Source: Bacteroidales bacterium
Lineage (GTDB): Bacteria > Bacteroidota > Bacteroidia > Bacteroidales > WCHB1-69
NCBI GenBank assembly: GCA_024686335.1
Contig: JAILCI010000012.1
Coordinates: 1-64,000 of the forward strand
Direction: 5' to 3'
DNA: 64,000 bases
The translations under genes were made by a program, and so were the position numbers. Below, one piece after another: positions 17,036 to 25,949 of the stretch (positions are counted from its first letter, which is position 1; every line of letters begins with the position of its first letter). The notes beneath the pieces are model-generated. The model saw only the letters and a list, made by a program, of their open reading frames with translations. It was not told the DNA's origin and ran no database searches.

Positions 17036-17788
17036 TTATTTCCCGAATATCTCATGCATCGTGATGCCTGCAGCGATAGCAGCGTTCAGCGACTCCGCCG
17101 ATGGGCGGCCAGGGGCGACCTTGGCGATGGTGATGCGGTCGGTGATTAAAGCTGCAACCTCTGGTGTGATGCCGTTGGACTCATTGCCGATGACGAGGAT
17201 GTCGTTTTGTCTCGGGGTGAAGGAGGACAGTGGCTGGCCGTCCATGAAGGTACCTAATACGCGGCGGGTGCGGGATGCCTCCTGCAGATAAGGCACGAGC
17301 GGAAGATATGAGACCTCAACATAACAGAAGGAGCCCATGGTGGACTGGATGGTCTTGGGATTGTAAAACTCGACACAGTCGGGGGAGCAAACGATCTGCT
17401 TGATGTTGAACCAGTCGGCGGTGCGGATGATAGTGCCCATATTGCCGGGGTCTGAGATGCGGTCGAGGAGAAGCAATGGTTGGTCTCCTGATGGAGAGGG
17501 TGGGGTGGGGCGCTTCTGCCGTGCAATGGCCAATACCTCTGGCGCTGTGCTCATGCCGCTGATGCGTTCCAAGTCTGCGGAGGTGCCCATCGTAACCGCG
17601 TGACCCGAGAACAATGTCGGATAACGGTTCTGAAATGCTTCGGTGGTCAAAACTTCTTCTACCTCAAAATCGGATGACAATAGCATCTCCACGCTCTTGC
17701 GGCCTTCCACCAGAAAGAGTTGCTCCGCTTCGCGGTATTTCTTTTGATACAACTTGCGGATGTCGGAAATTCTCTGTTTGCTAATCAT
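17036..17788 (-). CDS. SpoU/TrmH-family RNA 2'-O-ribose methyltransferase
   Basis: 250 residues. The N-terminal 90 residues form the SpoU substrate-binding (L30e-like) domain (EAEQLFLVEGRKSVEMLL). The C-terminal SPOUT domain shows the three motifs DRISDPGNMGTIIRTADWF, VIGNESNGIT and GRPSAESLNAAIAAGITMHE, which bind S-adenosylmethionine in a knot. The ATG at 17788 starts just before SKQRISDIRKLY, the family start; a longer frame begins inside the thioesterase gene. It overlaps the thioesterase gene by 8 bases. Targets of this subgroup are 23S rRNA or tRNA riboses; which one cannot be told. Confidence 0.85.
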   Translation of the reverse strand: MISKQRISDIRKLYQKKYREAEQLFLVEGRKSVEMLLSSDFEVEEVLTTEAFQNRYPTLFSGHAVTMGTSADLERISGMSTAPEVLAIARQKRPTPPSPSGDQPLLLLDRISDPGNMGTIIRTADWFNIKQIVCSPDCVEFYNPKTIQSTMGSFCYVEVSYLPLVPYLQEASRTRRVLGTFMDGQPLSSFTPRQNDILVIGNESNGITPEVAALITDRITIAKVAPGRPSAESLNAAIAAGITMHEIFGK

Positions 17789-18203
17789 CAAGGTGCTCGA
17801 AAGAACGGAATTTTGTTTTGTATTCCTCTTGGATTGGAATGCTCTTGAGGGTGTTGCGGTCAAGACCGGCCAATACGCACTCGCTGAACGTCTTGACGGT
17901 GTCAGTGCGCAGGTCGCGCAGCTGTTGTTCCATGCGGAAGCTCTTGTTGCCAATGGAGACGACTCTGGTTTCACATACGAGTTGGTCGTGGAAACCGATG
18001 TTTTGACGGAAATCCATTCCTACATGCACCAGTACGAGATCGAAGGTGGCCCAGTCGATCTGAATCCCCAACACATGTTCCAAGTAGTTGCTCCGTCCGT
18101 AGTCCAGATAGTGACATTGCGCACCGTTATTAACGTGCACAAAAGGATCCAGATCGCTCATTCGAATCTGTATCGGGACGGAGAACTGAAATTTGCCTGC
18201 CAT
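17781..18203 (-). CDS. 4HBT (YbgC-type) acyl-CoA thioesterase
   Basis: A 140-residue hotdog-fold protein. The catalytic motif is SDLDPFVHVNN (Asp 19, His 23, Asn 25-26) followed by YLDYGRSNYLEHV, as in 4-hydroxybenzoyl-CoA thioesterase relatives and YbgC. Members hydrolyse the thioester of acyl-CoA or acyl-ACP as cytosolic tetramers. It lies upstream of the SpoU methyltransferase with an 8-base overlap, so the two share a transcript, though no functional link is evident. Substrate chain length is not predictable. Confidence 0.8.
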   Translation of the reverse strand: MAGKFQFSVPIQIRMSDLDPFVHVNNGAQCHYLDYGRSNYLEHVLGIQIDWATFDLVLVHVGMDFRQNIGFHDQLVCETRVVSIGNKSFRMEQQLRDLRTDTVKTFSECVLAGLDRNTLKSIPIQEEYKTKFRSFEHLDD

Positions 18204-18211
18204 GGGTCTAT

Positions 18212-18240
18212 AAAAAAAAAGAAGGCGTTTAAGCCTTCAT
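18212..18240 (-). terminator. Terminator after rpsT
   Basis: Stem GAAGGC/GCCTTC followed on the reverse strand by nine T. It lies between rpsT and the thioesterase gene, whose start (18203) follows directly. Confidence 0.75.
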
Positions 18241-18247
18241 TGTTCGA

Positions 18248-18499
18248 TTAAAGAGCGTTGATTTTCTTCATCAAACCGGACTTGAGATTGGCAGCTTTAT
18301 TCTTATGAATCATACCCTTCTTGGCAAGTTTGTCAATCATGGATGTCATAGCGGAAAGTTTCTGCGTAGCCTCGTTCTTATCCGTGATAGCGCGAACGTC
18401 TCTCAAAGCGTTACGCATGGTCTTGGAATAATAACGGTTAGCTTGTCTCTTTCTCTCGTTTGCTCTAATTCTTTTGATAGATGACTTATGATTTGCCAT
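18248..18499 (-). CDS. rpsT: 30S ribosomal protein S20
   Basis: 83 residues, basic. The N-terminus [22 protein letters not shown] and the C-terminal [19 protein letters not shown] are diagnostic of S20, which binds 16S rRNA early in 30S assembly. Length is typical (83-88). It is monocistronic, with a TAnnTTTG promoter 60 bp upstream and a strong terminator directly after. Confidence 0.97.
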   Translation of the reverse strand: MANHKSSIKRIRANERKRQANRYYSKTMRNALRDVRAITDKNEATQKLSAMTSMIDKLAKKGMIHKNKAANLKSGLMKKINAL

Positions 18500-18555
18500 T
18501 TCTTACTTGATTTGTTTATTGATTTTAAAATTTTTACGCTAATATTTTAGAACGG

Positions 18556-18563
18556 CAAAAGTA
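18556..18563 (-). promoter_or_regulatory. -7 box TACTTTTG of rpsT
   Basis: Reverse-strand TACTTTTG fits TAnnTTTG, 57 bp upstream of the start. The leader is long enough for S20-like feedback regulation, for which nothing specific is seen. Confidence 0.65.
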
Positions 18564-18657
18564 CAATTTTTTTTCAAATAGTCAACACGTATAAATATTT
18601 ATTTTTTTTTGCTAAAAATCAACAAGTTGCATTCGTTTTTGAGGACGATAAAAAATT

Positions 18658-18685
18658 AAGGAGATGCCTGTTTAAGCATCTCCTT
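18658..18685 (-). terminator. Terminator of the DUF4332 gene
   Basis: 10-bp stem AAGGAGATGC/GCATCTCCTT followed on the reverse strand by a T-rich tract, 33 bp past the stop. Confidence 0.75.
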
Positions 18686-18717
18686 ATAAATTTGTTACAT
18701 TTTGTGGTCCAATAGGC

Positions 18718-19125
18718 TTAGTATTCCATCATGGTGTCAAGAGTCTTAGCTTGTTCGATCATTTTTTCTAGTTCAGTGACCGACGGAACACGGTTGCAGA
18801 GGTTCTTAGCATTATTAACCTCTACCATCTTGGGTTGCAGATTGGCAGCAACGCGGTGACGGAATTCCTTAACGGTATCTACACCAGATGCTTCTAGTAA
18901 CTCGGCAAATTGGCCGGCAACACCTTTAATGCGGAAAAGGTCTGCGTGATTGGTCCACTTCAAAATGAGTTTGGAGCTGATGCCAGTAGCTTCAGCTAAA
19001 GCATTACGACCAGCTGGTTTTGCGCATTTTGCTAACAATTCCTCTGTGGTGTTTATGCCTGCTTGGTTTAATTTTTCGGCGTATGCACCGCCAATACCTT
19101 CAATTTGGTCAATTTTATATCCCAT
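18718..19125 (-). CDS. DUF4332 helix-hairpin-helix protein
   Basis: A 135-residue protein with two helix-hairpin-helix-like units. The first is IEGIGGAYAEKLNQAGINTTEELL (about 9-32) and the second is IKGVAGQFAELLEASGVDTVKEFRHR (about 66-90). This is the DUF4332 pattern, which resembles the DNA-binding repeats of polymerases and helicases. Function is not established; nucleic-acid binding is the usual guess. It has its own promoter and terminator and stands alone between rpsT and the divergent phosphohexomutase gene. Confidence 0.8.
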   Translation of the reverse strand: MGYKIDQIEGIGGAYAEKLNQAGINTTEELLAKCAKPAGRNALAEATGISSKLILKWTNHADLFRIKGVAGQFAELLEASGVDTVKEFRHRVAANLQPKMVEVNNAKNLCNRVPSVTELEKMIEQAKTLDTMMEY

Positions 19126-19209
19126 AGTGGTTTTTATTTAATGTTTTGCTTACTCTTTTTTTGGGGATTTTCGGCTTACTCCTCTCACAGATATGTGAAA
19201 AATACAGCG

Positions 19210-19217
19210 CAAAAATA
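19210..19217 (-). promoter_or_regulatory. -7 box TATTTTTG of the DUF4332 gene
   Basis: Reverse-strand TATTTTTG fits TAnnTTTG; start codon 85 bp downstream. Confidence 0.55.
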
Positions 19218-19332
19218 ATCATTTTTCATATTAAATTCAACAACTATTCATTCTTTTTTCAATTTTTGTTTTGTGCATAGAAAAATTCTTCTTAACCCTT
19301 TTTTCGATTTTGTTTTTATTACATAAAATTTT

Positions 19333-19340
19333 TACTTTTG
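19333..19340 (+). promoter_or_regulatory. -7 box TACTTTTG of the phosphohexomutase gene
   Basis: TACTTTTG fits TAnnTTTG. It overlaps a TTG that could have served as an upstream start and therefore supports the ATG at 19368. Confidence 0.65.
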
Positions 19341-19367
19341 CACTCATTATTCTCAAAATTCTTTAGT

Positions 19368-21104
19368 ATGGAAGACAAAACATCGCTCCGAGTTGAAAAA
19401 TGGTTGTCTGGCGAATATGATCAGGAAACCAAAGATGAAATTAAACGACTACAGAAAGAGGACCCTAAGGCTCTCGAAGACGCTTTCTATTGCGACCTTG
19501 AGTTTGGTACTGGAGGCATGCGTGGCATTATTGGTGTGGGCACTAATCGTATGAACAAGTATACGGTCGGTGCAGCCGCACAAGGTATTGCTAACTTCAT
19601 GAAGGCCACTGTGCCTGAGAATCCTAGAATTGTCATCTCATACGACTCCCGAATCATGAGCCGCGAGTTTGCCCAGATATCTGCGGATATCTTCTCTTCT
19701 AATGGTATTCAGACATTTTTGTTTGACGACATTCGTCCTACACCTGAACTCTCCTTTGCTGTCCGTGAACTTAAATGTCAGGCCGGTGTGATGATCACTG
19801 CCTCCCATAATCCAAAAGAGTACAATGGATATAAGGTTTATGGTGATGATGGCGGTCAGCTTGTACCTCCATATGACAAGATGGTCTTGGAAGAGGTTAA
19901 GAAGGTCACTGATATTAAAATGATCTCTTGGCGCCGTAAAGCTAGTCTCGTGAAAGTCATTGGCAAGAAGATTGACGACGTTTATCTGAAAAATGTCCGC
20001 TCATTATCTTTGCATATTCCAAAATCTGAAAAGGGTAAAAATCTTAAAATTGTCTATACTCCGTTGCACGGCACTGGTATTGCTCTCGTACCTCAAGCCT
20101 TAAAGATGTATGGGTTCAACAATGTTACGATTGTCGAACCTCAGGCTATCCCGGACGGAACATTCCCAACAGTAGTTTATCCAAATCCGGAAGAACACGA
20201 GGCTCTCAAAATGGCCCTTGAATGTGCTGATAAGATCCAGGCAGATCTAGTGCTGGCTACAGACCCCGATGCGGACCGTGTGGGTATAGCTGTCCGCAAT
20301 TCCGCTGGCGAGATGCAATTGCTTAACGGCAACCAGACTGCTACTCTGCTTTTCAACTATGTTCTTGAAAATCGTCTTAAACCAGGTAATGACGTTAAAA
20401 ATCCTTTCGTTGTCAAGACAATTGTAACTACCGATCTGTTGCGCGACATCGCTCTTAACTATAATATTGAATGTTGTGAAGTTTTGACAGGCTTTAAATA
20501 TATTGCTGAGACAATCCGTCAGTACGAAGGTTCTAAGACATATCTGGTAGGTGGTGAGGAAAGTTATGGATATCTCGTGGGCGATTTTGTACGCGATAAG
20601 GATGCTGTGTCAGCCTGCTGCTTAATTGCGGAGATGGCTGCTTGCTATCGTGTTACCCATCGCGATGGCCATAGGTTGCTTACCGAAGTGTTGGACGACA
20701 TTTATTGTGATTTTGGGCTCTATCAAGAAGGTCTTCTCTCTCTGAGTAAGAAAGGCAAAGATGGCTTGAAGGAGATTCAGGATATGATGAGTCGATTCCG
20801 CTCATGTCCGCCTAAGGAGATTGCCGGCATCCCAGTCGTTAAGATGAATGATGTGCTTTTCCAGAAATATTATGATTACCGCTACGAGACTAACGGTATT
20901 CTTAATTTGCCAAGTTCCAATGTGTTGCAGTTTTTCCTCAAGGATGGAAGCAAGGTGACAGTTCGCCCGTCAGGGACTGAACCTAAGATAAAGTTCTATT
21001 TCAGTGTTATGTGCCCGTCTCCAAAACGCGCTACTATCGCTGAGGAGAAACTTAAACTGGCAGAGAAGATTGAAGTTCTGAAAAAGGCAATCTTATCATT
21101 ATAA
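19368..21104 (+). CDS. Phosphoglucomutase/phosphomannomutase (alpha-D-phosphohexomutase)
   Basis: 578 residues, the length of PgcA-type phosphoglucomutases rather than GlmM. Four domains are visible: the N-terminal FGTGGMRGIIGVGTNRMN, the phosphoserine loop TASHNPKEYNG (Ser 146), the Mg loop DPDADR (about 301), the sugar-binding GGEESYGY, and the C-terminal phosphate-binding RPSGTEPKIKFY. It interconverts glucose 1-phosphate and 6-phosphate (or the mannose equivalents) through a bisphosphate intermediate, feeding glycogen and surface-polysaccharide synthesis. The start is set by the promoter position. It is a single-gene unit with a terminator. Confidence 0.9.
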   Translation: MEDKTSLRVEKWLSGEYDQETKDEIKRLQKEDPKALEDAFYCDLEFGTGGMRGIIGVGTNRMNKYTVGAAAQGIANFMKATVPENPRIVISYDSRIMSREFAQISADIFSSNGIQTFLFDDIRPTPELSFAVRELKCQAGVMITASHNPKEYNGYKVYGDDGGQLVPPYDKMVLEEVKKVTDIKMISWRRKASLVKVIGKKIDDVYLKNVRSLSLHIPKSEKGKNLKIVYTPLHGTGIALVPQALKMYGFNNVTIVEPQAIPDGTFPTVVYPNPEEHEALKMALECADKIQADLVLATDPDADRVGIAVRNSAGEMQLLNGNQTATLLFNYVLENRLKPGNDVKNPFVVKTIVTTDLLRDIALNYNIECCEVLTGFKYIAETIRQYEGSKTYLVGGEESYGYLVGDFVRDKDAVSACCLIAEMAACYRVTHRDGHRLLTEVLDDIYCDFGLYQEGLLSLSKKGKDGLKEIQDMMSRFRSCPPKEIAGIPVVKMNDVLFQKYYDYRYETNGILNLPSSNVLQFFLKDGSKVTVRPSGTEPKIKFYFSVMCPSPKRATIAEEKLKLAEKIEVLKKAILSL

Positions 21105-21129
21105 TTTTGAGAGAGATTCACAATAAAAG

Positions 21130-21169
21130 AGACTTGATTTTGGCAGATTCGCCAGAGTCAAGTCTTTTT
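21130..21169 (+). terminator. Terminator of the phosphohexomutase gene
   Basis: AGACTTGA pairs with TCAAGTCT around a hairpin loop with inner TGGC/GCCA pairs, followed by TTTTT. Confidence 0.85.
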
Positions 21170-21268
21170 ATATGCAGTTTGAACTTGTTTTTGGTAATCC
21201 AATTTTGACATAGGCGTGTCCTCTGGGAATAAAAAACAAAAGAATGGCTTTTGGAGACTTAAATTGTT

Positions 21269-21276
21269 TATCTTTG
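21269..21276 (+). promoter_or_regulatory. -7 box TATCTTTG of the acyl-CoA synthetase gene
   Basis: TATCTTTG fits TAnnTTTG; it supports the ATG at 21328 and excludes the in-frame ATG at 21244. Confidence 0.65.
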
Positions 21277-21327
21277 CACCCTTCAAAGTCCTTTCAAAAA
21301 AGCAATATTAATTCAAACCTATATTTT

Positions 21328-23400
21328 ATGATTAACCCCAAACTGATAGATCCGAAAAGCATCGTCATTGTAGGTGCTTCTTCTAACATCAACAAACCAG
21401 GCGGCAAGGTGCTGCTCAACCTTAAGAATAGCAACTTCAAAGGCACTATTTATGCCGTTAATCCTAAAGAGGATGAAGTTCAAGGCATCAAGTGTTACAA
21501 ACAGGTGGAAGATCTGCCGCAGGTTGACTGCGCCATCTTGGCCATTGCTGCCAAGTTCTGCCCTCACACTGTCGATGTGCTCGCTAATCAGAAAGAGACG
21601 GGTGGTTTCATCATCGTATCTGCCGGTTTTGGTGAGGAAAATGAAGAGGGCGCACGTCTGGAGAAACAAATTGTGGACACTATCAACGGTGTTGGCGGTT
21701 CTCTGATTGGCCCTAACTGTACAGGATTCCTTAACACTAACTATTGTGGCGCTTTTGATGCTCCCATCCCGACACTCGATCCTAAGGGTGTGGAATTCAT
21801 CACGGGTTCTGGAGCTACTGCCGTCTTTATCAAGGAGTACGGTATTACCAATGGTCTTACATTCAGTAGTGTATGGGCAGTCGGCAACTCTGCTCAAATG
21901 GGTATCGAGGATGTTCTTGAACATCTAGACGACACCTTTGATCCTGAAAAGAGTTCACGTATCATCATGCTCTACATGGAGAAGGTTTCCAATCCTGCTA
22001 AACTCTTGAAGCACTCCCGTTCTTTGATTAATAAAGGATGTCGTATCGCTGCTATCAAGGCAGGTAGTTCTGCTGCCGGTAGCCGTGCCGCTTCTTCGCA
22101 CACTGGCGCTTTGGCAACCTCTGACGAGGCAGTCGAGGCCCTCTTCAAGAAAGCAGGCATCGTTCGCTGCCATAACCGTCAGGAACTGACTACTGTTTGC
22201 GGTATCTTCACCTATCCGGAAATTAAAGGTCGCAATATCGCTGTCATTACTCACGCAGGTGGCCCCGCAGTCATGCTGACCGACGTGCTTTCTAACAATG
22301 GTCTGGAAGTTCCTCATATTGAGGGACCTGCCGCCGAAGCTCTGCTCGGAAAACTGTTTGGTGGCTCTTCTGTCGGTAACCCTATCGACTTCCTCGCAAC
22401 TGGTACTGCTGAGCAACTCGGCGCTATCATCGATGCTTGCGAGAATGACTTTGACAACATCGATGCTATGTGCGTTATCTTCGGTTCTCCTGGCCTCTTC
22501 GCAAACTGGGAGGTCTATGACGTTCTCGACCAGAAGATGAAGACTTGCAAGAAACCGATCTTCCCGATTCTGCCTTCTATTATCAACGTTAAGGATGAAA
22601 TCCAAGACTTTATCACCAACAAGCATCGTGTCAACTTCCCTGAGGAGTGTGTCTTCGGTAATGCTTTGGCCAAGGTTGTCAATACTCCGAAACCGCAACC
22701 AGAGGTGGTGGAGCAACCCGAGATTGACGTGGCTCGTATCCGCAAGACTATTGAAAAATGCGAGAGCGGCTATCTTGAGATCGCCGACTACAACGAGTTG
22801 CTGGACGCCGCTGGTATCTCCCGTAAACGTAGCGTGGAGGTGGACAAGAAAGAGGATGCTCTGCAGTTCGCAAAAGAGGTGGGTTGTGGCAAAGATACTC
22901 CGCTGGTTATGAAGGTCGTCGGCCCGCTCCACAAGTCTGATGTGGGTGGCGTAACCCTTAACGTCAAAGACCTTGACACCGTCAGCAAGGAGTTCGACCG
23001 CCTGATGGCTATCAAGGATACCTACGCTGTTGAGATGTACCCGATGCTGGATGGTACGGATGTCTATATCGGTGCTATCCGCGACGATAAATTCGGGCAT
23101 CAGATCTTCTTCGGTCTGGGCGGTATCTTCATTGAGGTGCTTAAGGATGTTCAGTCTGCATTGGCACCTATTACCGCTGCTGAAGCTAAGCAGATGCTCA
23201 CCAAACTGCGCGGTTACAAGATTCTGCAAGGTGTACGTGGCCAAGAACCGGTCAACATCGACCTCTATGCAGACCAGATCGCCCGCATCTCTGCATTGGT
23301 ACAGGCCGCTCCCGAAATCGTGGAGATGGACCTCAACCCTCTGCTCGGCAATCCACGCTATGTGACGGCTGTCGATGCCCGTATCCGTATACAGAAATAA
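21328..23400 (+). CDS. ADP-forming acetate/acyl-CoA ligase (NDP-forming acyl-CoA synthetase)
   Basis: 690 residues with fused alpha and beta subunits. A CoA-binding Rossmann domain comes first (IVIVGASSNINKPGG, about 12-27), followed by the succinyl-CoA-ligase-like domain. The phosphohistidine is in SSHTGALATSDEAVEALFK (His 258), with THAGGPAVMLTD after it. The C-terminal ATP-grasp_5 domain (about 470-690) has KVVGPLHKSDVGGV and FGLGGIFIEVLKD. The enzyme makes ATP from acyl-CoA and ADP, typically during fermentation of sugars or amino acids, with release of acetate or a branched acid. It lacks the GNAT domain of PatZ-like proteins. Codon use is strongly biased, which suggests high expression. 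Confidence 0.9.
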   Translation: MINPKLIDPKSIVIVGASSNINKPGGKVLLNLKNSNFKGTIYAVNPKEDEVQGIKCYKQVEDLPQVDCAILAIAAKFCPHTVDVLANQKETGGFIIVSAGFGEENEEGARLEKQIVDTINGVGGSLIGPNCTGFLNTNYCGAFDAPIPTLDPKGVEFITGSGATAVFIKEYGITNGLTFSSVWAVGNSAQMGIEDVLEHLDDTFDPEKSSRIIMLYMEKVSNPAKLLKHSRSLINKGCRIAAIKAGSSAAGSRAASSHTGALATSDEAVEALFKKAGIVRCHNRQELTTVCGIFTYPEIKGRNIAVITHAGGPAVMLTDVLSNNGLEVPHIEGPAAEALLGKLFGGSSVGNPIDFLATGTAEQLGAIIDACENDFDNIDAMCVIFGSPGLFANWEVYDVLDQKMKTCKKPIFPILPSIINVKDEIQDFITNKHRVNFPEECVFGNALAKVVNTPKPQPEVVEQPEIDVARIRKTIEKCESGYLEIADYNELLDAAGISRKRSVEVDKKEDALQFAKEVGCGKDTPLVMKVVGPLHKSDVGGVTLNVKDLDTVSKEFDRLMAIKDTYAVEMYPMLDGTDVYIGAIRDDKFGHQIFFGLGGIFIEVLKDVQSALAPITAAEAKQMLTKLRGYKILQGVRGQEPVNIDLYADQIARISALVQAAPEIVEMDLNPLLGNPRYVTAVDARIRIQK

Positions 23401-23422
23401 GCCAATTGTTTCTGTTGTCTTT

Positions 23423-23455
23423 AAAGAGTGTGAGATTTCTCACACTCTTTTTTTT
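23423..23455 (+). terminator. Terminator of the acyl-CoA ligase gene
   Basis: Stem AAAGAGTGTGAG/CTCACACTCTTT with a three-base loop and a run of T. A MITE-like element begins right behind it. Confidence 0.9.
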
Positions 23456-23456
23456 A

Positions 23457-23705
23457 GGAGCTATATACCTGATGGCACCTTATATGCCCAAGTATGTTGC
23501 TAATAGACTTTTTTAAAGATGCGAGGGTTTTATGGCAGACTACTCCCATAAATATAATTCTTCAACTTTTCTCTTGATAGAAAAGTTGCCAAAAGATCAA
23601 GCCGACATGAATTCCGCCCGCTCTATAGGCAGGCGCCTCGGTAAATCATGTTGGTTTTTTTTGACTTTGTACTCATCTTTGTTGTGTCATCATGTATATC
23701 TCTCC
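23457..23705. mobile_element. MITE-like element, copy 1
   Basis: About 249 bp bounded by imperfect inverted ends of roughly 20 bp (GGAGCTATATACCTGATGGC at the left; the right end read in reverse is GGAGAGATATACATGATGAC). It shares ordered blocks with the element at 60687: the ends, CTGATGGCA, AAGTATGTTG, CCAAAAGATCAAGCCGACAT and GGTAAATCATGTTGG. It has no coding capacity. The flanks up to 24047 contain only the promoter of the next gene (23952-23959) and AT-rich sequence. Confidence 0.75.
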
Positions 23706-23951
23706 CCTTTTTTTGAAATATTACACTCTTTTTTGGCGTAGAAATATGGTGTTCAAAATGGCAAACTTAAACCCAAAATTATCCGAAAATTTTTGGGTAA
23801 AAATTAAAATTGAGTAATTTTACTCATAAATTAAAATTGACTATTTTTTGTTCTCAAAAATTCGGAAAACAAAGGGCCCGTTTGCTTTTTGGGTTTTTCG
23901 AATTGAAAATCCGACTCAATTATTTTTTTTGGGTGTTGCATTTATTCTTTT

Positions 23952-23959
23952 TAATTTTG
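23952..23959 (+). promoter_or_regulatory. -7 box TAATTTTG of the barrel-giant-FnIII operon
   Basis: TAATTTTG fits TAnnTTTG; the leader would be about 80 nt. Confidence 0.55.
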
Positions 23960-24047
23960 CAAGTAGTCATAAAGAATTTCTTCTCCTATCCAACTATACT
24001 ATTTCTCAGAATTCTATTGTCATTCATGTTCCACCTATCCTGCAAAT

Positions 24048-25922
24048 ATGAATAGATTTTTAAAACTTATAGTCTTGACATTGCTGTCTTGTTTGTTTGT
24101 ATTTACTGCTCATGGACAGATAGGGAATCGGCTGCGTGATATTAAAAATGCGGATCCGTTTGCCATTAGTGGAACGGTGGGCACTGGCATAGGTGTTTCG
24201 TACAATTCAAACTATCCTTCTTGTACTCCTTTTTCAGGCAGTATTTATGCAAATCTCAATTTGTCGTTTTATAGTTTCCAACTGCCTTTTTCTTTCTATT
24301 TCGCAAACAATACCACCTCTTTCAACTATCCTCAGATACCAACCTTCCATCTTGGCTTCATGCCTACATGGCGTAACTGGAAATTTCACATTGGTACAAG
24401 TAGTATGCACTTCTCTAATTACACTTATTCAGGACTTTCATTTTTAGGTGCTGGTGTTGAATATCAAGGGAAGTTGTTCCGTATGGGTACCTTTGGAGGC
24501 CTTTTACAGCATGCCACTCGTGTTAAGGGTTACGACGACCGGACTGCTATCCAGCAGTTGGCCGACTCACTATTGGGCCTTAATGTTCCACAGTCTACAC
24601 TTCCTCAGTACCGCCGCGATGCTGTGGGTGTGAAACTCGGTGTCGGTAATGAACGTAACTATATAGATATCAGTTTTTTGAAGGCAAAAGACCGAATGAA
24701 GAGCTTGCCAGAGGAGTGGCGTGATACTATCGCTCCGCAAGATAACTTTGCTCTAGGTCTTTCCGGTCGATTCGCCATTGGCCGTTGGTTTGCCTTCACC
24801 GCCAACGTGGGTGCTAGTCTCCATAACCCTGACCTGCGCGACACCATACGCTTAGAGGAATATCAGAAGTACGCTCGCTACATAAATTGGCTCTTTACAC
24901 CTGGCAACTCTTTTAAGTTGCGCTTTGCCGGTGATGCCGCCATGAACTTTATGTCTAAACATTTCAACGGAACTCTTACTTACCGATTTGTTCAGCCCGA
25001 CTATGTCTCTTTAGGTGCCCAGAACTTTAACCAAAATGCCCATAGTTTGGGTGCTGTGATGAATTTCAATATGTTTAAAGGTCGCTCTAATCTTGGCTTG
25101 GTGGGTTATATCCAGCGGGATAATATGAATCATAAGCAGATGTATACCAACCAGGTGGCTACCTATTCCCTCAACTGGAACAACTCTATTGGTAACATCT
25201 TCAATATGGGTATTCTTTACAGTGGCATAAAACAGGACCAATACGATGGCAGCCTTATTGTCAATGATACTACAAGAGTCAACAATATTGTTCACACTGT
25301 TTCCCTTTCTCCAACTTTTACTTTTGAAAAACAATATACCCATTCAATCAGCTTGACAGGGAACTTTGTACAGAATAAAAATCTCAATACCTTGAACCCA
25401 AACCCGATGAATGTGCAAACGCTTACCATTGGGGCCATATATGGTATTGATTTTTCTGATATTCGGTTGAGCGTCAATGCCGGTTACGATTTCTCCATGT
25501 CTTCATCACAATATGCTGAATATGATGCTCATGGTTTAAGTGTCGGACTTAACTATCGCATCATGCAGAAGGAAAAACTTAACTGGACTGTCAACTACAA
25601 TGGATATGTTTCATATAATATCCAGAAGAATGAAGGTGTTTCCAACGACTTCTCTTTGAGCAACAGTATCGGAAGTAATTTCAATTACAAGAAACATTCC
25701 GCAGCCCTCTACCTCTCTTTGAGTAACTTCAGCGACATGGAGCGGATCGGTCAACGAGTGCACACTAATTTGGATACACGTTTCACCTTCTCTTATTCCT
25801 ATTCTTTTGCAGCTAGAGTTGTTAAGAAGAAGACGAAGGAACAGCGCACAGCAGCTAAAGTTGATCGCGCTGCCAAGAAATTATTGAAAATGCAACAAAG
25901 TCAGATCAGTACTGAAGAATAA
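24048..25922 (+). CDS. Outer-membrane beta-barrel-like protein
   Basis: 624 residues. A signal peptide spans about 1-23 (ends AHGQ), then FAISGTVGTGIGVSYNS opens a long series of alternating amphipathic strands rich in Tyr, Phe and Asn to about residue 585. The last 35 residues form a highly basic Lys/Ala/Gln tail after the final strand, which is unusual for a barrel whose C-terminal strand normally ends in an aromatic residue. I do not recognise the family, and it is not a PorP/SprF homologue by inspection. It opens the operon with the giant protein 27 bp downstream, so it may anchor or export that protein. This is inference. Confidence 0.7.
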   Translation: MNRFLKLIVLTLLSCLFVFTAHGQIGNRLRDIKNADPFAISGTVGTGIGVSYNSNYPSCTPFSGSIYANLNLSFYSFQLPFSFYFANNTTSFNYPQIPTFHLGFMPTWRNWKFHIGTSSMHFSNYTYSGLSFLGAGVEYQGKLFRMGTFGGLLQHATRVKGYDDRTAIQQLADSLLGLNVPQSTLPQYRRDAVGVKLGVGNERNYIDISFLKAKDRMKSLPEEWRDTIAPQDNFALGLSGRFAIGRWFAFTANVGASLHNPDLRDTIRLEEYQKYARYINWLFTPGNSFKLRFAGDAAMNFMSKHFNGTLTYRFVQPDYVSLGAQNFNQNAHSLGAVMNFNMFKGRSNLGLVGYIQRDNMNHKQMYTNQVATYSLNWNNSIGNIFNMGILYSGIKQDQYDGSLIVNDTTRVNNIVHTVSLSPTFTFEKQYTHSISLTGNFVQNKNLNTLNPNPMNVQTLTIGAIYGIDFSDIRLSVNAGYDFSMSSSQYAEYDAHGLSVGLNYRIMQKEKLNWTVNYNGYVSYNIQKNEGVSNDFSLSNSIGSNFNYKKHSAALYLSLSNFSDMERIGQRVHTNLDTRFTFSYSYSFAARVVKKKTKEQRTAAKVDRAAKKLLKMQQSQISTEE

Positions 25923-25949
25923 TTGAAGTATAATATAATACATAAAGGT

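Noticed and set aside
17036..17974. A longer start for the SpoU methyltransferase at 17974
   Set aside because: The extension lies in the thioesterase gene in another frame and has no family similarity.
21955..23244. A 429-codon open frame on the reverse strand inside the acyl-CoA ligase gene
   Set aside because: It is a shadow of a strongly biased forward gene with complete domain motifs. The translated reverse frame shows no recognisable family or signal.
24048..25922. PorP/SprF type IX component
   Set aside because: The characteristic N-terminal QDPxFSQF motif is absent and the size (624 residues) is twice that of the family.
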